A stretch of 51,179 bases of DNA from Methanomicrobia archaeon (GTDB taxonomy: Archaea > Halobacteriota > Syntropharchaeia > Alkanophagales > Methanospirareceae), in the NCBI GenBank assembly GCA_016930255.1, contig JAFGHB010000046.1:1-51179 (forward strand), given 5' to 3'. The notes under the pieces are model-generated. The model did not search any database and was not told the origin of the DNA. It saw only the letters and a program-made list of their open reading frames with translations. Made by a program: the position numbers and the translations under genes. Positions 1 to 9,300 of the stretch are shown in pieces (positions within the stretch are counted from its first letter, which is position 1; the number at the start of each line of letters is the position of its first letter).

Positions 1-87
1 CTTGATGATGGTGCCCGTGTTCCCCTTTCGGTAGTCCGGGCAATCCCGATTCAAACATATCTGGTCATTTGAAGTTGCTCCAGCCAT
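1..87 (-). CDS. Probable transposase, N-terminal fragment (cut by window edge)
   Basis: Only the first 29 codons are in the window; the gene continues beyond the left edge. The peptide starts MAGATSNDQ and then has CLNRDCPDY, a C-x4-C zinc-knuckle pattern followed by a Gly/Thr-rich turn and Ile-Ile-Lys. This layout (C-x-N-x2-C-P-x-Y, then G-x-G/T, then I-x-K/R) is what I associate with the zinc-binding N-terminus of IS1-like and related DDE transposases; that assignment is from memory of the family. A TATA element centred 28 bases before the ATG implies a leaderless transcript, which supports this start. It could instead be a different small zinc-binding protein, because the catalytic domain is not visible. 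Confidence 0.5.
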   Translation of the reverse strand, partial: MAGATSNDQICLNRDCPDYRKGNTGTIIK

Positions 88-111
88 AGAGTAAGTTATT
101 AGATCGGGTAC

Positions 112-119
112 TTATAAAG
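112..119 (-). promoter_or_regulatory. TATA box of the left-edge gene
   Basis: On the minus strand the bases read TTTATAAG, centred about 28 bases before the ATG at 87. Archaeal TATA boxes sit about 27 bases before the transcription start, so the message would begin at or within a base or two of the start codon (leaderless). Confidence 0.5.
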
Positions 120-141
120 GTCATGGTTTGTGGGACATTAC

Positions 142-405
142 CTAAAACTCTTTCCAATCCTTCTTCCCCTGCTCTCTAATTATTTTGATATAAGGCCGGT
201 TTTTAAAACCCCTTTTGCGATGATACGCATGATAAACTTGTGTTATGAAGACAGAGAGAGGTAATGAAAATGCTACAAGACCAGCAATTAACAAACCATC
301 ATCGGAAAGGTCCCAGCCCATTGCTAACAAACCTAAAACTATTAGTGTGATAAGAAAAGCTCCTGGTCCGGTTAGCGTTGGAATGACCTCTCTAAATTCA
401 TCCAT
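142..405 (-). CDS. Small membrane protein of unknown function
   Basis: An 87-residue protein with two hydrophobic segments, roughly residues 14-30 and 38-57, followed by a basic tail (HRKRG, then KIIREQGKKDWKEF). It should be a two-helix inner-membrane protein with a charged cytoplasmic C-terminus. I do not recognise a family. No clear Shine-Dalgarno precedes the ATG; a weak TATA-like stretch lies around 426-440 on the minus strand. It lies downstream of the redox operon on the same strand but 233 bp away, so co-transcription is possible and unproven. The antisense reading frame here has no recognisable domain and is taken as a shadow. Confidence 0.5.
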   Translation of the reverse strand: MDEFREVIPTLTGPGAFLITLIVLGLLAMGWDLSDDGLLIAGLVAFSLPLSVFITQVYHAYHRKRGFKNRPYIKIIREQGKKDWKEF

Positions 406-638
406 CTTTTCGCTCTTGGTTAATAGGGTTTATACATTCAGATAGAACTAATATCCATTATATAAATTCCTAGTATTTGGTATACGTCCAAAAATCGATC
501 ACCGTTGAGGGGCTCCCTCTGATTTTGAGAATAAATGGGAAGAGCTTGTTTATCTCTAAACCCTCGCGGCTTTCTCCTACCCGTTTTGCTAAGGTTCAGA
601 ACTTGTATGAACGTTTCTCAAATAGCTTAATGGTGAGG

Positions 639-2078
639 TCACACTTCATGATCAGCGGCTCGCTTCCTCTTATACTTCGTTAGCCGCTTTATCTCCTTGA
701 GATCGACATCCCCGGTAACTTCTATATAGCCCTGCGCCTCTGCGCCCTTGAGCAAGTCCTCGCCCCTCTCCGTCCGGGTCAGAACAGTAGACCACCCCGG
801 CTCAGAGCCGACAGAGCCGACCGAAATATCTGCCAGTTCCGCGGTATAATCAGAACAGACGAAACAGCCGGTATTGCCATAGCCCTCGACGTCGCCGAAT
901 GGAACGACATGCAGGTTCCCTTCCTGATCATAAACGCGGAATTCCTTACCTTTGATGTCCAACTTCTTTATAGCCTCCAACGGGAGAACCTTCTCCTCGA
1001 AATACGCCATCAGCTCTTGCTTGAACGTCTCCATACAGAACAAGCCGATGAGCAGTTTTATCTTCGCTTTCGCTATGCCGTACGGTTGATCCGAGGTTAT
1101 CACTTTCCGTATACCACCAATCTGGCAGGGCGTTCCGACAAAGCCTATAGCATCACAACCTGCGGCAGCAGCTTCGAGGAGCCCGATACCACTGGGATAA
1201 ACGGTATATTTCGTACCCGCACCATCTTTAAAATCATCCGAACTCCGTGCAACCTTCGCGCTCGGCTCCCAGTTCCGATCCGCAACCGTAATGGCCGCAC
1301 AGTCCAAGATACCTGCATCGAGTGCATACCCGAGCAACGCGGTAACCGCGCCTCCATCCTGTGCTTTCTTCAATAACTCTGCGTCGGTCGATCGAACCGC
1401 GTAAGCATTTTTGTAAATACCCACGATCTCGTCCTCTGCTCTCTGCCGACCGAACGTTCGCTCTTCGACCTTGGCAAACGGGAACGAGCTCCTTATTTTC
1501 CTGTACAGATCCTCAACCTTGATTGTTCCTGTTGGACAAACGTACGCACATGCACCACAGCCGATGCACACCTCAGATAAGTTCACGCCCAACGGTTCTT
1601 CAAGTGGCCCCTCTATTGCGCGATCAATACCGCGCTCAACAAAATTAATCGCACTCACACCAACCCGTTCGTCACAAATCCGCGTACACAATCCACAAAG
1701 GATACATGTTTCGTCTTCCTTCGTGAACCGAGGTTTTTCCACACCGTACTCCTTAGCCAGATCTTGTAGTATCTCCACGGTGGGACAGCGCGCGAGCAAT
1801 AATTCGATGAGCATTTTTCGAATCGCAACAATCTCCGGGGGATTAGTCTCGACGATTAACCCCTTTTCCACCGGGTAGTTACACGCGGTGACAACTTTGC
1901 TTCGCCCTCGTTTCGTTATCTTCACCGAGCAGAGTCGACAGGCACCAAAAGGTTCCACCAGGGGATGATAACAGAGTGTGGGAATAGCAATACCAATCTC
2001 TTTTGCTGCTTCTAAAATCGTTGTCCCCTCCTCAGCCGTGACTTTCTTGCCGTCTATCTCAAAACTAACGGTGCTCAT
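639..2078 (-). CDS. NuoG-type iron-sulfur domain fused to FrhB-type F420 domain
   Basis: A 479-residue fusion. Residues 1-80 are a [2Fe-2S] plant-ferredoxin-like domain as at the N-terminus of NuoG, with ligands in CYHPLVEPFGACRLC plus a later Cys in ACNYP. Residues about 118-190 hold two [4Fe-4S] motifs (CILCGLCTRIC and CIGCGACAYVC). The His-ligated cluster motif of true NuoG is not evident. From about residue 205 to the end it is FrhB/FpoF-like: DGGAVTALL, AGTKYTVYP, VGTPCQIGGIRK, IGLFCMETF and ISVGSVGS are family hallmarks for binding FAD, F420 and a [4Fe-4S] cluster. It lacks the NuoG molybdopterin-like region, so it is not a complex I subunit. It overlaps the upstream NuoF-like gene by 4 bp and has an AGGAGG site before its ATG. 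Probable role: F420-reactive subunit of a soluble NAD(P)H:F420 (perhaps bifurcating) oxidoreductase; the function is inferred. Confidence 0.85.
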   Translation of the reverse strand: MSTVSFEIDGKKVTAEEGTTILEAAKEIGIAIPTLCYHPLVEPFGACRLCSVKITKRGRSKVVTACNYPVEKGLIVETNPPEIVAIRKMLIELLLARCPTVEILQDLAKEYGVEKPRFTKEDETCILCGLCTRICDERVGVSAINFVERGIDRAIEGPLEEPLGVNLSEVCIGCGACAYVCPTGTIKVEDLYRKIRSSFPFAKVEERTFGRQRAEDEIVGIYKNAYAVRSTDAELLKKAQDGGAVTALLGYALDAGILDCAAITVADRNWEPSAKVARSSDDFKDGAGTKYTVYPSGIGLLEAAAAGCDAIGFVGTPCQIGGIRKVITSDQPYGIAKAKIKLLIGLFCMETFKQELMAYFEEKVLPLEAIKKLDIKGKEFRVYDQEGNLHVVPFGDVEGYGNTGCFVCSDYTAELADISVGSVGSEPGWSTVLTRTERGEDLLKGAEAQGYIEVTGDVDLKEIKRLTKYKRKRAADHEV

Positions 2079-4015
2079 TTCGGCGCGCCTCCTTTCGTCT
2101 TGCTGGTTGACAGTTTCCGTTTCGCTTCGGGCAGTGGCGGAGGCACTGGCTCGCCCGATAGTTTCTTCACCGCCCCGAATTTCGGCGGACAGACATCAAG
2201 ACACGTCCCGCATTTCGTGCATTTCGATTGATCAATGACGTGTATCAGCTTCTTGTCTCCGATTACCGCATCAACCGGACACGCCTTGAGACAGCGCAGG
2301 CATGCCCCACATTTGCTTGGATCAATGTAATACGCGATTAAGTCCTTACAGGAGAGTGCGGGGCAGCGCTTATCGAGAATGTGCGCGTCATATTCATCTT
2401 TAAAATACCGAATAGTCGTTAATACCGGATTGGCTGCCGTGGTGCCTAAGGCGCAGAGAGAAGCATTTTTCATTACCCGCCCTATCTCCTCAAGCAGCGC
2501 TAAATCTTCCTCGTTACCCGCCCCTTCGACGACACGGCTCAGTATCTCCCGCAGGTGCTTTAACCCCTCTCTGCAGGGCACGCATTTACCACAGGATTCA
2601 TCGCAGAGGAAATCCACGAAGTACCGGGCTACATCCACCATGCAGGTGTCCTCATCCATCACAATCATCCCGCCAGAGCCCATCATCGAGCCGAGTTTGG
2701 TGAGCGCGTCGAAATCCACAGGCGTATCGAGATATTGTTCGGGGATGCACCCTCCGGACGGCCCGCCGGTCTGCACAGCCTTGAACTTCTTGTCACCTGG
2801 GATTCCGCCCCCGATCTTGTAAATAATGTCCCGCAGGGTTGTGCCCATCGGAACTTCCACCAGGCCGGTATTGTTCACTTTGCCCACCAAGGAGAATATC
2901 TTTGTCCCTTTACTCCCTTCGGTACCAATAGAAGCGAACCAATCAGCGCCATTATTAATGATGAGCGGCACATTCGCCCAGGTCTCTACGTTGTTGAGAT
3001 TGCTTGGTTTGTCCCACAAGCCACTATCAGACGTGTGGACGTACTTGGGTCGCGGCTCGCCCACTTCGCCTTCTATTGCGTTCATCAACGCGCTTGACTC
3101 ACCGGAGACGAAAGCGCCCGCACCTCTATGCACGGTTACCTTGAAGTCAAAGCCCGAGCCGAGGATATTCTCACCGAGGAAGCCATAATCCTCTGCCTGC
3201 TTGATCGCAAGGATCGTATTCTTCACTGCCAATGGATACTCCTGACGGACGTAGATGAAGCCCTCCTGGGCGCCAATGGCATAAGCACCAATGGCCAATC
3301 CTTCAAGGACGCTGTGAGGATTGCCTTCCATGAGTGCGCGATCCATAAACGCACCCGGATCCCCTTCGTCGCAGTTAACAATAACATATTTCGGGTCGCC
3401 CGGTGCATTCCGTGTAGATTCCCATTTCCTGCCGGTAGGAAAGCCGCCGCCACCGCGACCTCGTAACTGCGATCTCTTCACTTCTTCAATAACCTCTTCG
3501 GGCGTAAACTTAAACAAAACCGTGCTCAGTGCACGATACCCACCCGTGGCGATATAATCCTTGATCTTTTGGGGGTCAATCTGGATATTATTGCCAATGA
3601 TGAGGCGCTTTTGATATTTATAAAAAGGGATGTCAGATTCAGGGATTGCTTTTTCACCGGTTTTGGGATCAGTGTAGACCAAACGATCGATTACCTGCTT
3701 CTCCTTTATGGTCTTGGCGATAATCTCAGGGACATCCTCGGGCTGGACCTGAAGATAGCAGACCTCCTCAGGGTAAATGACCACGATGGTGCCCTTTTCG
3801 CAGAAACCAGGACAGCCTGTTTCTCTTATGTCCACTTCAGCTTCTAAGCCGTGCTCCTTGAGTTCTTTTTTGAACGCTGCGATAACGTTATGGCAGCCGA
3901 GGGCGATACAGCCAGTTCCCGCACAGATCGCAATACAGGGCTTTTCAGGGTCTCTCTTTGCCACGATCTCTTCTCTCAATCTTTCCAGCTCAGCAGGCGA
4001 ATTTAGTCGTGCCAT
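2075..4015 (-). CDS. NuoF/HndC-like NADH-binding flavoprotein subunit
   Basis: About 646 residues in the three-part layout of soluble NuoF-like proteins. An N-terminal thioredoxin-like [2Fe-2S] domain carries Cys in CAGTGCIALGC and GCPGFC. The central FMN/NADH domain has GRGGGGFPTGRKW, NCDEGDPGAFMDR and GAGAFVSGESSALM. An SLBB region follows, and the C-terminal part has DESCGKCVPCREG plus LCALG for a [4Fe-4S] centre. Two ferredoxin motifs (CGACLRCLKAC and CTKCGTCLDVC) close the protein. SGESSALM replaces the CGEETAL of most NuoF proteins. An ATG six codons further upstream (4033) is open, but GAGAGGAGA lies just before the ATG at 4015, so I chose the latter. It accepts or donates NAD(P)H electrons through FMN and passes them along the cluster chain, probably to the fused FrhB-type subunit encoded next. 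Confidence 0.9.
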   Translation of the reverse strand: MARLNSPAELERLREEIVAKRDPEKPCIAICAGTGCIALGCHNVIAAFKKELKEHGLEAEVDIRETGCPGFCEKGTIVVIYPEEVCYLQVQPEDVPEIIAKTIKEKQVIDRLVYTDPKTGEKAIPESDIPFYKYQKRLIIGNNIQIDPQKIKDYIATGGYRALSTVLFKFTPEEVIEEVKRSQLRGRGGGGFPTGRKWESTRNAPGDPKYVIVNCDEGDPGAFMDRALMEGNPHSVLEGLAIGAYAIGAQEGFIYVRQEYPLAVKNTILAIKQAEDYGFLGENILGSGFDFKVTVHRGAGAFVSGESSALMNAIEGEVGEPRPKYVHTSDSGLWDKPSNLNNVETWANVPLIINNGADWFASIGTEGSKGTKIFSLVGKVNNTGLVEVPMGTTLRDIIYKIGGGIPGDKKFKAVQTGGPSGGCIPEQYLDTPVDFDALTKLGSMMGSGGMIVMDEDTCMVDVARYFVDFLCDESCGKCVPCREGLKHLREILSRVVEGAGNEEDLALLEEIGRVMKNASLCALGTTAANPVLTTIRYFKDEYDAHILDKRCPALSCKDLIAYYIDPSKCGACLRCLKACPVDAVIGDKKLIHVIDQSKCTKCGTCLDVCPPKFGAVKKLSGEPVPPPLPEAKRKLSTSKTKGGAPK

Positions 4016-4036
4016 TGCTTCTCCTCTCTTCATCCT

Positions 4037-4492
4037 TTAGTCGTAACGTGCTAAAATATCCTTCACCTCTGTAGGCTTTAGCTTTCCGTGGTAATCGTTA
4101 TCAATTATCATCACGGGCCCTAAGGCACAACAGCCGATACAATTCACCCGATTAACGGTGAATTTCATGTCGTCCGTTGTCGTACCCGCCCCAATCCCCA
4201 GTACGTTCTCCACCTCCGCTAAAATCCGCGGGCCGCCACGTACATGACAGGCTGTGCCTAAACAGACTTGAATCACATGGCGACCTACCGGCTTTAAGCT
4301 CAAGACCTTATAAAAGCTGACTATACGATAGATATGGCTTAGAGGAATCTGAAGCCTCGTGCTTATCCGTTCGATAGCTTCCTTTGGGATCCAGTTGAAT
4401 TCACGCTGTATATCTAACAGCAGTTGAATTAAAAACCCTTCTTCTCCCTCGTATTTATCTATAATCTCATCCACACGCTTATCAGATGCCAT
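4037..4492 (-). CDS. NuoE-like [2Fe-2S] subunit
   Basis: A 151-residue protein of typical NuoE (24 kDa subunit) length. The N-terminal helical part (EEGFLIQLLLDIQREFNWIP) and the thioredoxin-like C-terminal part match the family. Cluster ligands are visible in CLGTAC (C-x4-C) and CIGCC (C-x3-C). GGAGGT lies about 10 bases before the ATG, and a TATA element is at 4564-4575. It is the first gene of the operon NuoE-NuoF-(NuoG/FrhB); the next gene starts within 25 bp. It should hold the electron-relay or bifurcation-linked [2Fe-2S] cluster beside the NuoF-like flavin. Confidence 0.92.
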   Translation of the reverse strand: MASDKRVDEIIDKYEGEEGFLIQLLLDIQREFNWIPKEAIERISTRLQIPLSHIYRIVSFYKVLSLKPVGRHVIQVCLGTACHVRGGPRILAEVENVLGIGAGTTTDDMKFTVNRVNCIGCCALGPVMIIDNDYHGKLKPTEVKDILARYD

Positions 4493-4832
4493 TTCTACTT
4501 AACCTCCGTATGCTGCAGAGTTACAGATGGATCAGCGCCACCTATGTCTCTATCAATGTAACAGAATATAAAAACAATAGATTTGGTTTTTCGTGGTGTT
4601 TGCGAAAAACGGATTTTCGAAATGAAGCCTGCCGTGTCGTCACGCGTTGCTCAAGCTCACCCCATAAGTCCTTTTCCGATTAGATCAATTCCGGTGTTCT
4701 CTACAAGAGTTCACAGAATGCCCGTGCGATTACAGCACCTCAGTCCATTTACAACCCGTTTCACAGCTGCAGTGAGATGAAGATATTTAAGCTGGAACGT
4801 AGTTAGATAGAACATAAAAGCAGGTAAAAGAA
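4493..4832. promoter_or_regulatory. Divergent promoter region between redox operon and gdhA
   Basis: 340 bp with no convincing gene. On the minus strand GTTTTTATATTC (4564-4575) is a TATA element about 77 bases before the NuoE-like start. On the plus strand ATATTTAA (4783-4790) is a TATA element about 46 bases before the glutamate dehydrogenase ATG. The stretch between them shows no repeats or hairpins that I can support. The two transcription units therefore appear independently controlled. Confidence 0.5.
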
Positions 4833-6080
4833 ATGACGAAAGAAAACCCTTTTGAGATGGCACAGAAGCAGTTGGACGATTGTGCAGAGATACTCAAGTT
4901 GGACCCGAGTGCACACGAGATCCTCCGGCATCCCATGCGTGAATTTCATGTCTCTATTCCCGTTCGCATGGATGACGGCTCGACCCGAGTATTTCAAGGA
5001 TACCGGGTGCAATATAACGATGCGCTGGGACCGACGAAAGGCGGCATTCGATTCCATCCTGAGGAAACGATTGATACCGTGCGGGCGCTCGCAGCGTGGA
5101 TGACTTGGAAGTGCGCGCTTCTTGGTCTGCCTCTGGGCGGCGGGAAAGGCGGGGTGATCTGCAATCCAAAAGAACTTTCTGAGGGGGAGCTGGAACGGTT
5201 AAGCCGTGCCTACATCGATCAGGTCTGGCAGTTCATCGGTCCGAACAAGGATATTCCCGCGCCTGATGTGTATACCACGCCGCAGATAATGGCCTGGATG
5301 ATGGATGAATACTCGAAGATAGTCGGGAGGAATACCTTTGGCTGTATTACCGGTAAGCCGGTCTGCATCGGTGGCTCGTGTGGTCGTGAGGATGCCACCG
5401 CCCGAGGCGGTATGTACGCGATCCGGGAAGCGGCAAAAGCGCTCGGTATGAACCTGAAGAACGCTACCGTTGCGATACAGGGCTATGGCAATGCAGGCTG
5501 TCATGCCGCGTTTTTATGCCAAGAGCTCTTCGGTGCTAAGGTCGTAGCGGTTAGTGACTCGAAAGGTGGCGTTTACAAGAAGGACGGCCTGCCGCTCGAG
5601 AACGTCTGCGACTACAAGACGAAGACCAGGTCGGTCGTCAGCACCCCGGATGTGGAGCAGATCTCGAATGAAGAGCTGCTGGAGCTTGATGTGGATGTAC
5701 TCATTGCAGCAGCCCTCGAGAATGCTATTACACGGGACAACGCGGCTAACGTCAAAGCGAAGATTCTGGCGGAGTTGGCGAACGGCCCGACGACACCGGA
5801 TGCAGATGTGATCCTGTACGACAACGGTGTGCACGTGATACCCGATTTCCTCTGCAATGCAGGCGGCGTAACGGTCTCCTACTTCGAGATGGTGCAGAAC
5901 ATTTATATGTACTGCTGGGGCCTGGAGGAGGTTTACGAACGCTTAAATACCAAAATGACCGAAGCGTATCGCTCGGTGTTGGATGCGTCAAAGGTCTACG
6001 ACATCAATATGCGTAAGGCGGCCTATGTGGTTGCCGTTGACCGCGTCGTCGAAGCAATGAGATTGCGCGGCTGGGTGTAG
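4833..6080 (+). CDS. gdhA: Glutamate dehydrogenase
   Basis: A 415-residue, full-length hexameric-type Glu/Leu dehydrogenase: reversible reduction of 2-oxoglutarate and ammonia to glutamate with NAD(P)H. Substrate-domain motifs are [11 protein letters not shown] and LPLGGGKGG with the catalytic lysine, then DIPAPDVYT. The Rossmann domain shows [10 protein letters not shown] (G-x-G-x2-G) and VSDSKGG after beta-strand 2. The Ser at the VSDS position does not decide between NAD and NADP. A weak AGGT precedes the ATG. It stands alone between the redox operon and carB and would tie nitrogen assimilation to the NAD(P)H pool that the neighbouring NuoF-like complex could serve. The stop codon lies inside a 17-bp tandem duplication. 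Confidence 0.95.
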   Translation: MTKENPFEMAQKQLDDCAEILKLDPSAHEILRHPMREFHVSIPVRMDDGSTRVFQGYRVQYNDALGPTKGGIRFHPEETIDTVRALAAWMTWKCALLGLPLGGGKGGVICNPKELSEGELERLSRAYIDQVWQFIGPNKDIPAPDVYTTPQIMAWMMDEYSKIVGRNTFGCITGKPVCIGGSCGREDATARGGMYAIREAAKALGMNLKNATVAIQGYGNAGCHAAFLCQELFGAKVVAVSDSKGGVYKKDGLPLENVCDYKTKTRSVVSTPDVEQISNEELLELDVDVLIAAALENAITRDNAANVKAKILAELANGPTTPDADVILYDNGVHVIPDFLCNAGGVTVSYFEMVQNIYMYCWGLEEVYERLNTKMTEAYRSVLDASKVYDINMRKAAYVVAVDRVVEAMRLRGWV

Positions 6081-6109
6081 TGCACTCGCGCTTGTAGTGC
6101 ACTCGCGCT
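6076..6109. repeat. Perfect 17-bp tandem duplication across the gdhA stop codon
   Basis: The unit TGTAGTGCACTCGCGCT occurs at 6076-6092 and again at 6093-6109 with no gap. The gdhA stop (TAG, 6078-6080) lies in the first copy. It contains the palindrome AGTGCACT. The remaining 240 bp to carB hold no gene I can support. Confidence 0.9.
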
Positions 6110-6351
6110 ATTTATTCAACAGATCACGAAGGGGCGGGCTAGAGAAAGGCGGAAATGACGTACCTGCCCCAAAATGATTTTTTAATGTTTTGCACTCCTT
6201 CTCAGGTGCGCTAGTGTAACGGACTTGTTGCAAGAATAAAGACGGCCACAGTCTGACCAACTCTCGTGAAACGTTATGCTAACGTCAAACTAAATCGCGG
6301 GAATACCGCTTGCTGTAGCATCTTCACTTCACTAACCATCGCACGGCGCGG

Positions 6352-9300
6352 CTAATTCGTGAAACCGGCCTGTTTATGATAGTCCTGAATTGCCTTCACC
6401 TCGGCCTGTCCGCGTTTCACCGTCTCGATACCTGCGACGGTAGCCAATGCGGCTGCGGTCGTGGTAATGTACGGGATCTTGTACTGGATTGCAGCCTGCC
6501 GGATATAGCTGTCGTCATGTTTCCCTTTACCGCCAGCAGGCGTGTTAATCACCAGTTGTATCTGCCTATTACGGATCTCATCTGTTATGTCAGGTCGGCC
6601 TTCGTGCAGCTTCACCGCCAACTCCGCTTTCATGTCGTGCTCCGCCAAAAATGCCTTCGTCCCTTTGGTTGCACGTATGGTGAACCCCAGTTTGGCGAGG
6701 CGTGCTGCGACCTCAAGAATCTCCGGCTTATCAGGATCTGTAGCGGATATCAGGACCGTGCCCTCGGTGGGCACTTGCATACTCGCAGCTTCTTGCGCTT
6801 TGTAGAATGCCAGTCCAAAGGAGGGTGCAATACCCAGCACCTCGCCCGTACTCTTCATCTCCGGCCCCAGCACCGGATCAACGTCTGGGAACATATTGAA
6901 CGGAAATACCGCTTCCTTTACACCGAAATACGGAAGGATCTTATCGCCACGGTCCAATGTCTTGAGTAAGTCCTTCAACTTCCTGCCTAGCATCACTTTC
7001 GTCGCTACTTTGGCGATCGGGATGCCGGTAACCTTGCTTACCAGCGGCACGGTACGAGAAGCGCGTGGATTTGCCTCCAGTATGTACACCTTCTCATCGG
7101 CGATTGCGTACTGGATATTCATCAGTCCGACGACCTTGAACGTATTGGCGATTTTCTTCGTGTACTCCGCTATCGTTGCGAGATGCTCCGATGAAATCGT
7201 CCGCGAGGGGATCACGCAGGCGCTATCGCCGGAATGGATCCCGGCAAGCTCGATATGCTCCATTACCGCGGCGATGAATACGTCCTCGCCGTCCGCGATG
7301 GCATCCACCTCGGCCTCGATCGCGTGCTCTAGGAACTTATCGATGAGCATTGGATACTCTGGACTCACGTCTACCGCCTCCTTCGCGTAATTCAGGAGCA
7401 TCTTCTCGTCGTAGACGATCTCCATGCCCCGGCCACCAAGCACAAAGGATGGCCGCACCATCAACGGAAAGCCTATCTCTCGTGCCACGTTCAATGCCTC
7501 CTCGACTGAACGCGCGATGCCACTCTCGGGCTGTGGAATCTCCAGCTCGTTCATCATCGTGCGGAAGAGCTCGCGGTCCTCTGCCAAATGGATGCTTTCG
7601 GGGCTCGTGCCCAGTATCTGCACGCCAGATTCGTGGAGTTCCTTCGCGATGTTCAGTGGAGTCTGGCCTCCAAACTGCACGATCACACCATCCGGCTGCT
7701 CCTTAATATAGCAGTTTAACACGTCTTCAATCGTAAGCGGTTCGAAATAAAGCTTGTTCGAAGTGTCATAATCGGTGGAGACGGTCTCGGGATTGCAATT
7801 GATCATCACGGATTCGATGCCCTCTTCCCGTAATGCGAACGCAGCGTGGACACAGGTGTAATCGAACTCGATGCCCTGCCCGATCCGGTTCGGTCCACCG
7901 CCTAAGATCATTATCTTCCGCTCGGGCGATACCGAAACGGAATCTGATGCGTTGTAGGTTGAATAATAATATGCGGCGTCAGCACCGCTCACCGGCACCG
8001 CTTCATAAGCGACTGTTTTTCCTGCATTGAGTCGCTGTGTCCGGATTTCCAGCTCGGTCTTCCTCAGTAGTTGCGCGAGGTAGCGATCCGAGAACCCGCA
8101 TTCCTTCGCCGTCTTGAGCAGCTCAGTGGGCAGCTCTCGGCCCCGGTACGTCTTTATCAATTCCTCGAGCTCGACGAGCTCCTGCATCTGACGGATGAAC
8201 CATCGGCCGATTTTCGTCGTCTGATACAGTTCCTCACTGGACGCACCTTTGCGCAGCGCTTCGTACATCAGGAAGATGCGCTCGCTTGAAGGGGTGACCA
8301 ATCGTGCTCTGAGTTCATCGAGAGAGAGCGAAGCGAAGTCCTTTGCGCTGCCTACGCCGTATCGTTTGATCTCCAGCGACCGAATCGCTTTTTGAAACGC
8401 CTCCTTGAAGCTCTTCCCGATGCTCATCACCTCGCCTACGGCTTTCATCTGCGTGCCCAATTGATCGCGAGTCTGACGGAACTTCTCAAATGCCCAGCGT
8501 GCAAACTTCACGACGACGTAATCCCCGCCGGGCGTATAAGTATCCAGCGTGCCGCCCCTCCAGTACGGTATCTCGTCCAGAGTGATGCCCGCGGCAAGTT
8601 TCGCGGATATTCGCGCGATCGGAAAGCCCGTTGCCTTTGACGCTAAAGCCGATGACCGCGACGTACGCGGGTTAATCTCAATTACAACGACTCGATCATC
8701 CTCGAGGTTATGTGCAAATTGTATGTTCGTGCCACCGATAACGCCAATCGCATCAACGATCCGGTACGAGAACTCCTGCAGCTTCATCTGCAGTTCTTCA
8801 GGCACCGTCAGCATTGGCGCCACGCAGAAACTGTCACCGGTATGCACGCCCATTGCGTCAACGTTCTCAATGAAACAAACGGTAATCATGCTGCCCTTCT
8901 TGTCCCGAATCACTTCGAGTTCAAGCTCTTCCCAGCCTAAAACCGATTCTTCGACGAGCACCTGACCGATGAGGCTCGCTGCGATGCCGCGGGCAACAAT
9001 TGTCCGTAACTCTTCGACGTTATACACAAGCCCGCCGCCGGTTCCACCTAGGGTGTACGCGGGTCTGATGACGACCGGATAGCCCAGTTCCTGCGCGATC
9101 TGCTCTGCTTCCTCGATCGCGTAGGCAGGGGAGCTCTTCGGCATCGGAATGCCCAGTTTCGCCATCGTCTCTTTGAAAGCAATACGGTCTTCGCCGCGTT
9201 CGATCGCGTCAGCCTCTACGCCGATTATCGTAACCCCATAGGTATCCAGAATACCCTGCTTGCTCAGTTTCGCAGAAAGGTTGAGGCCGGTCTGTCCGCC

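Noticed and set aside
909-1376. Long plus-strand open frame opposite the NuoG/FrhB fusion gene
   Set aside because: It lies antisense to a gene with clear family motifs and has no ribosome site or domain features; the same is true of the many antisense frames in carB, purL, valS and the AGCS gene.
2735-3188. Overlapping plus-strand frames opposite the NuoF-like gene
   Set aside because: They result from the G+C-rich codon pattern of the real gene on the minus strand.
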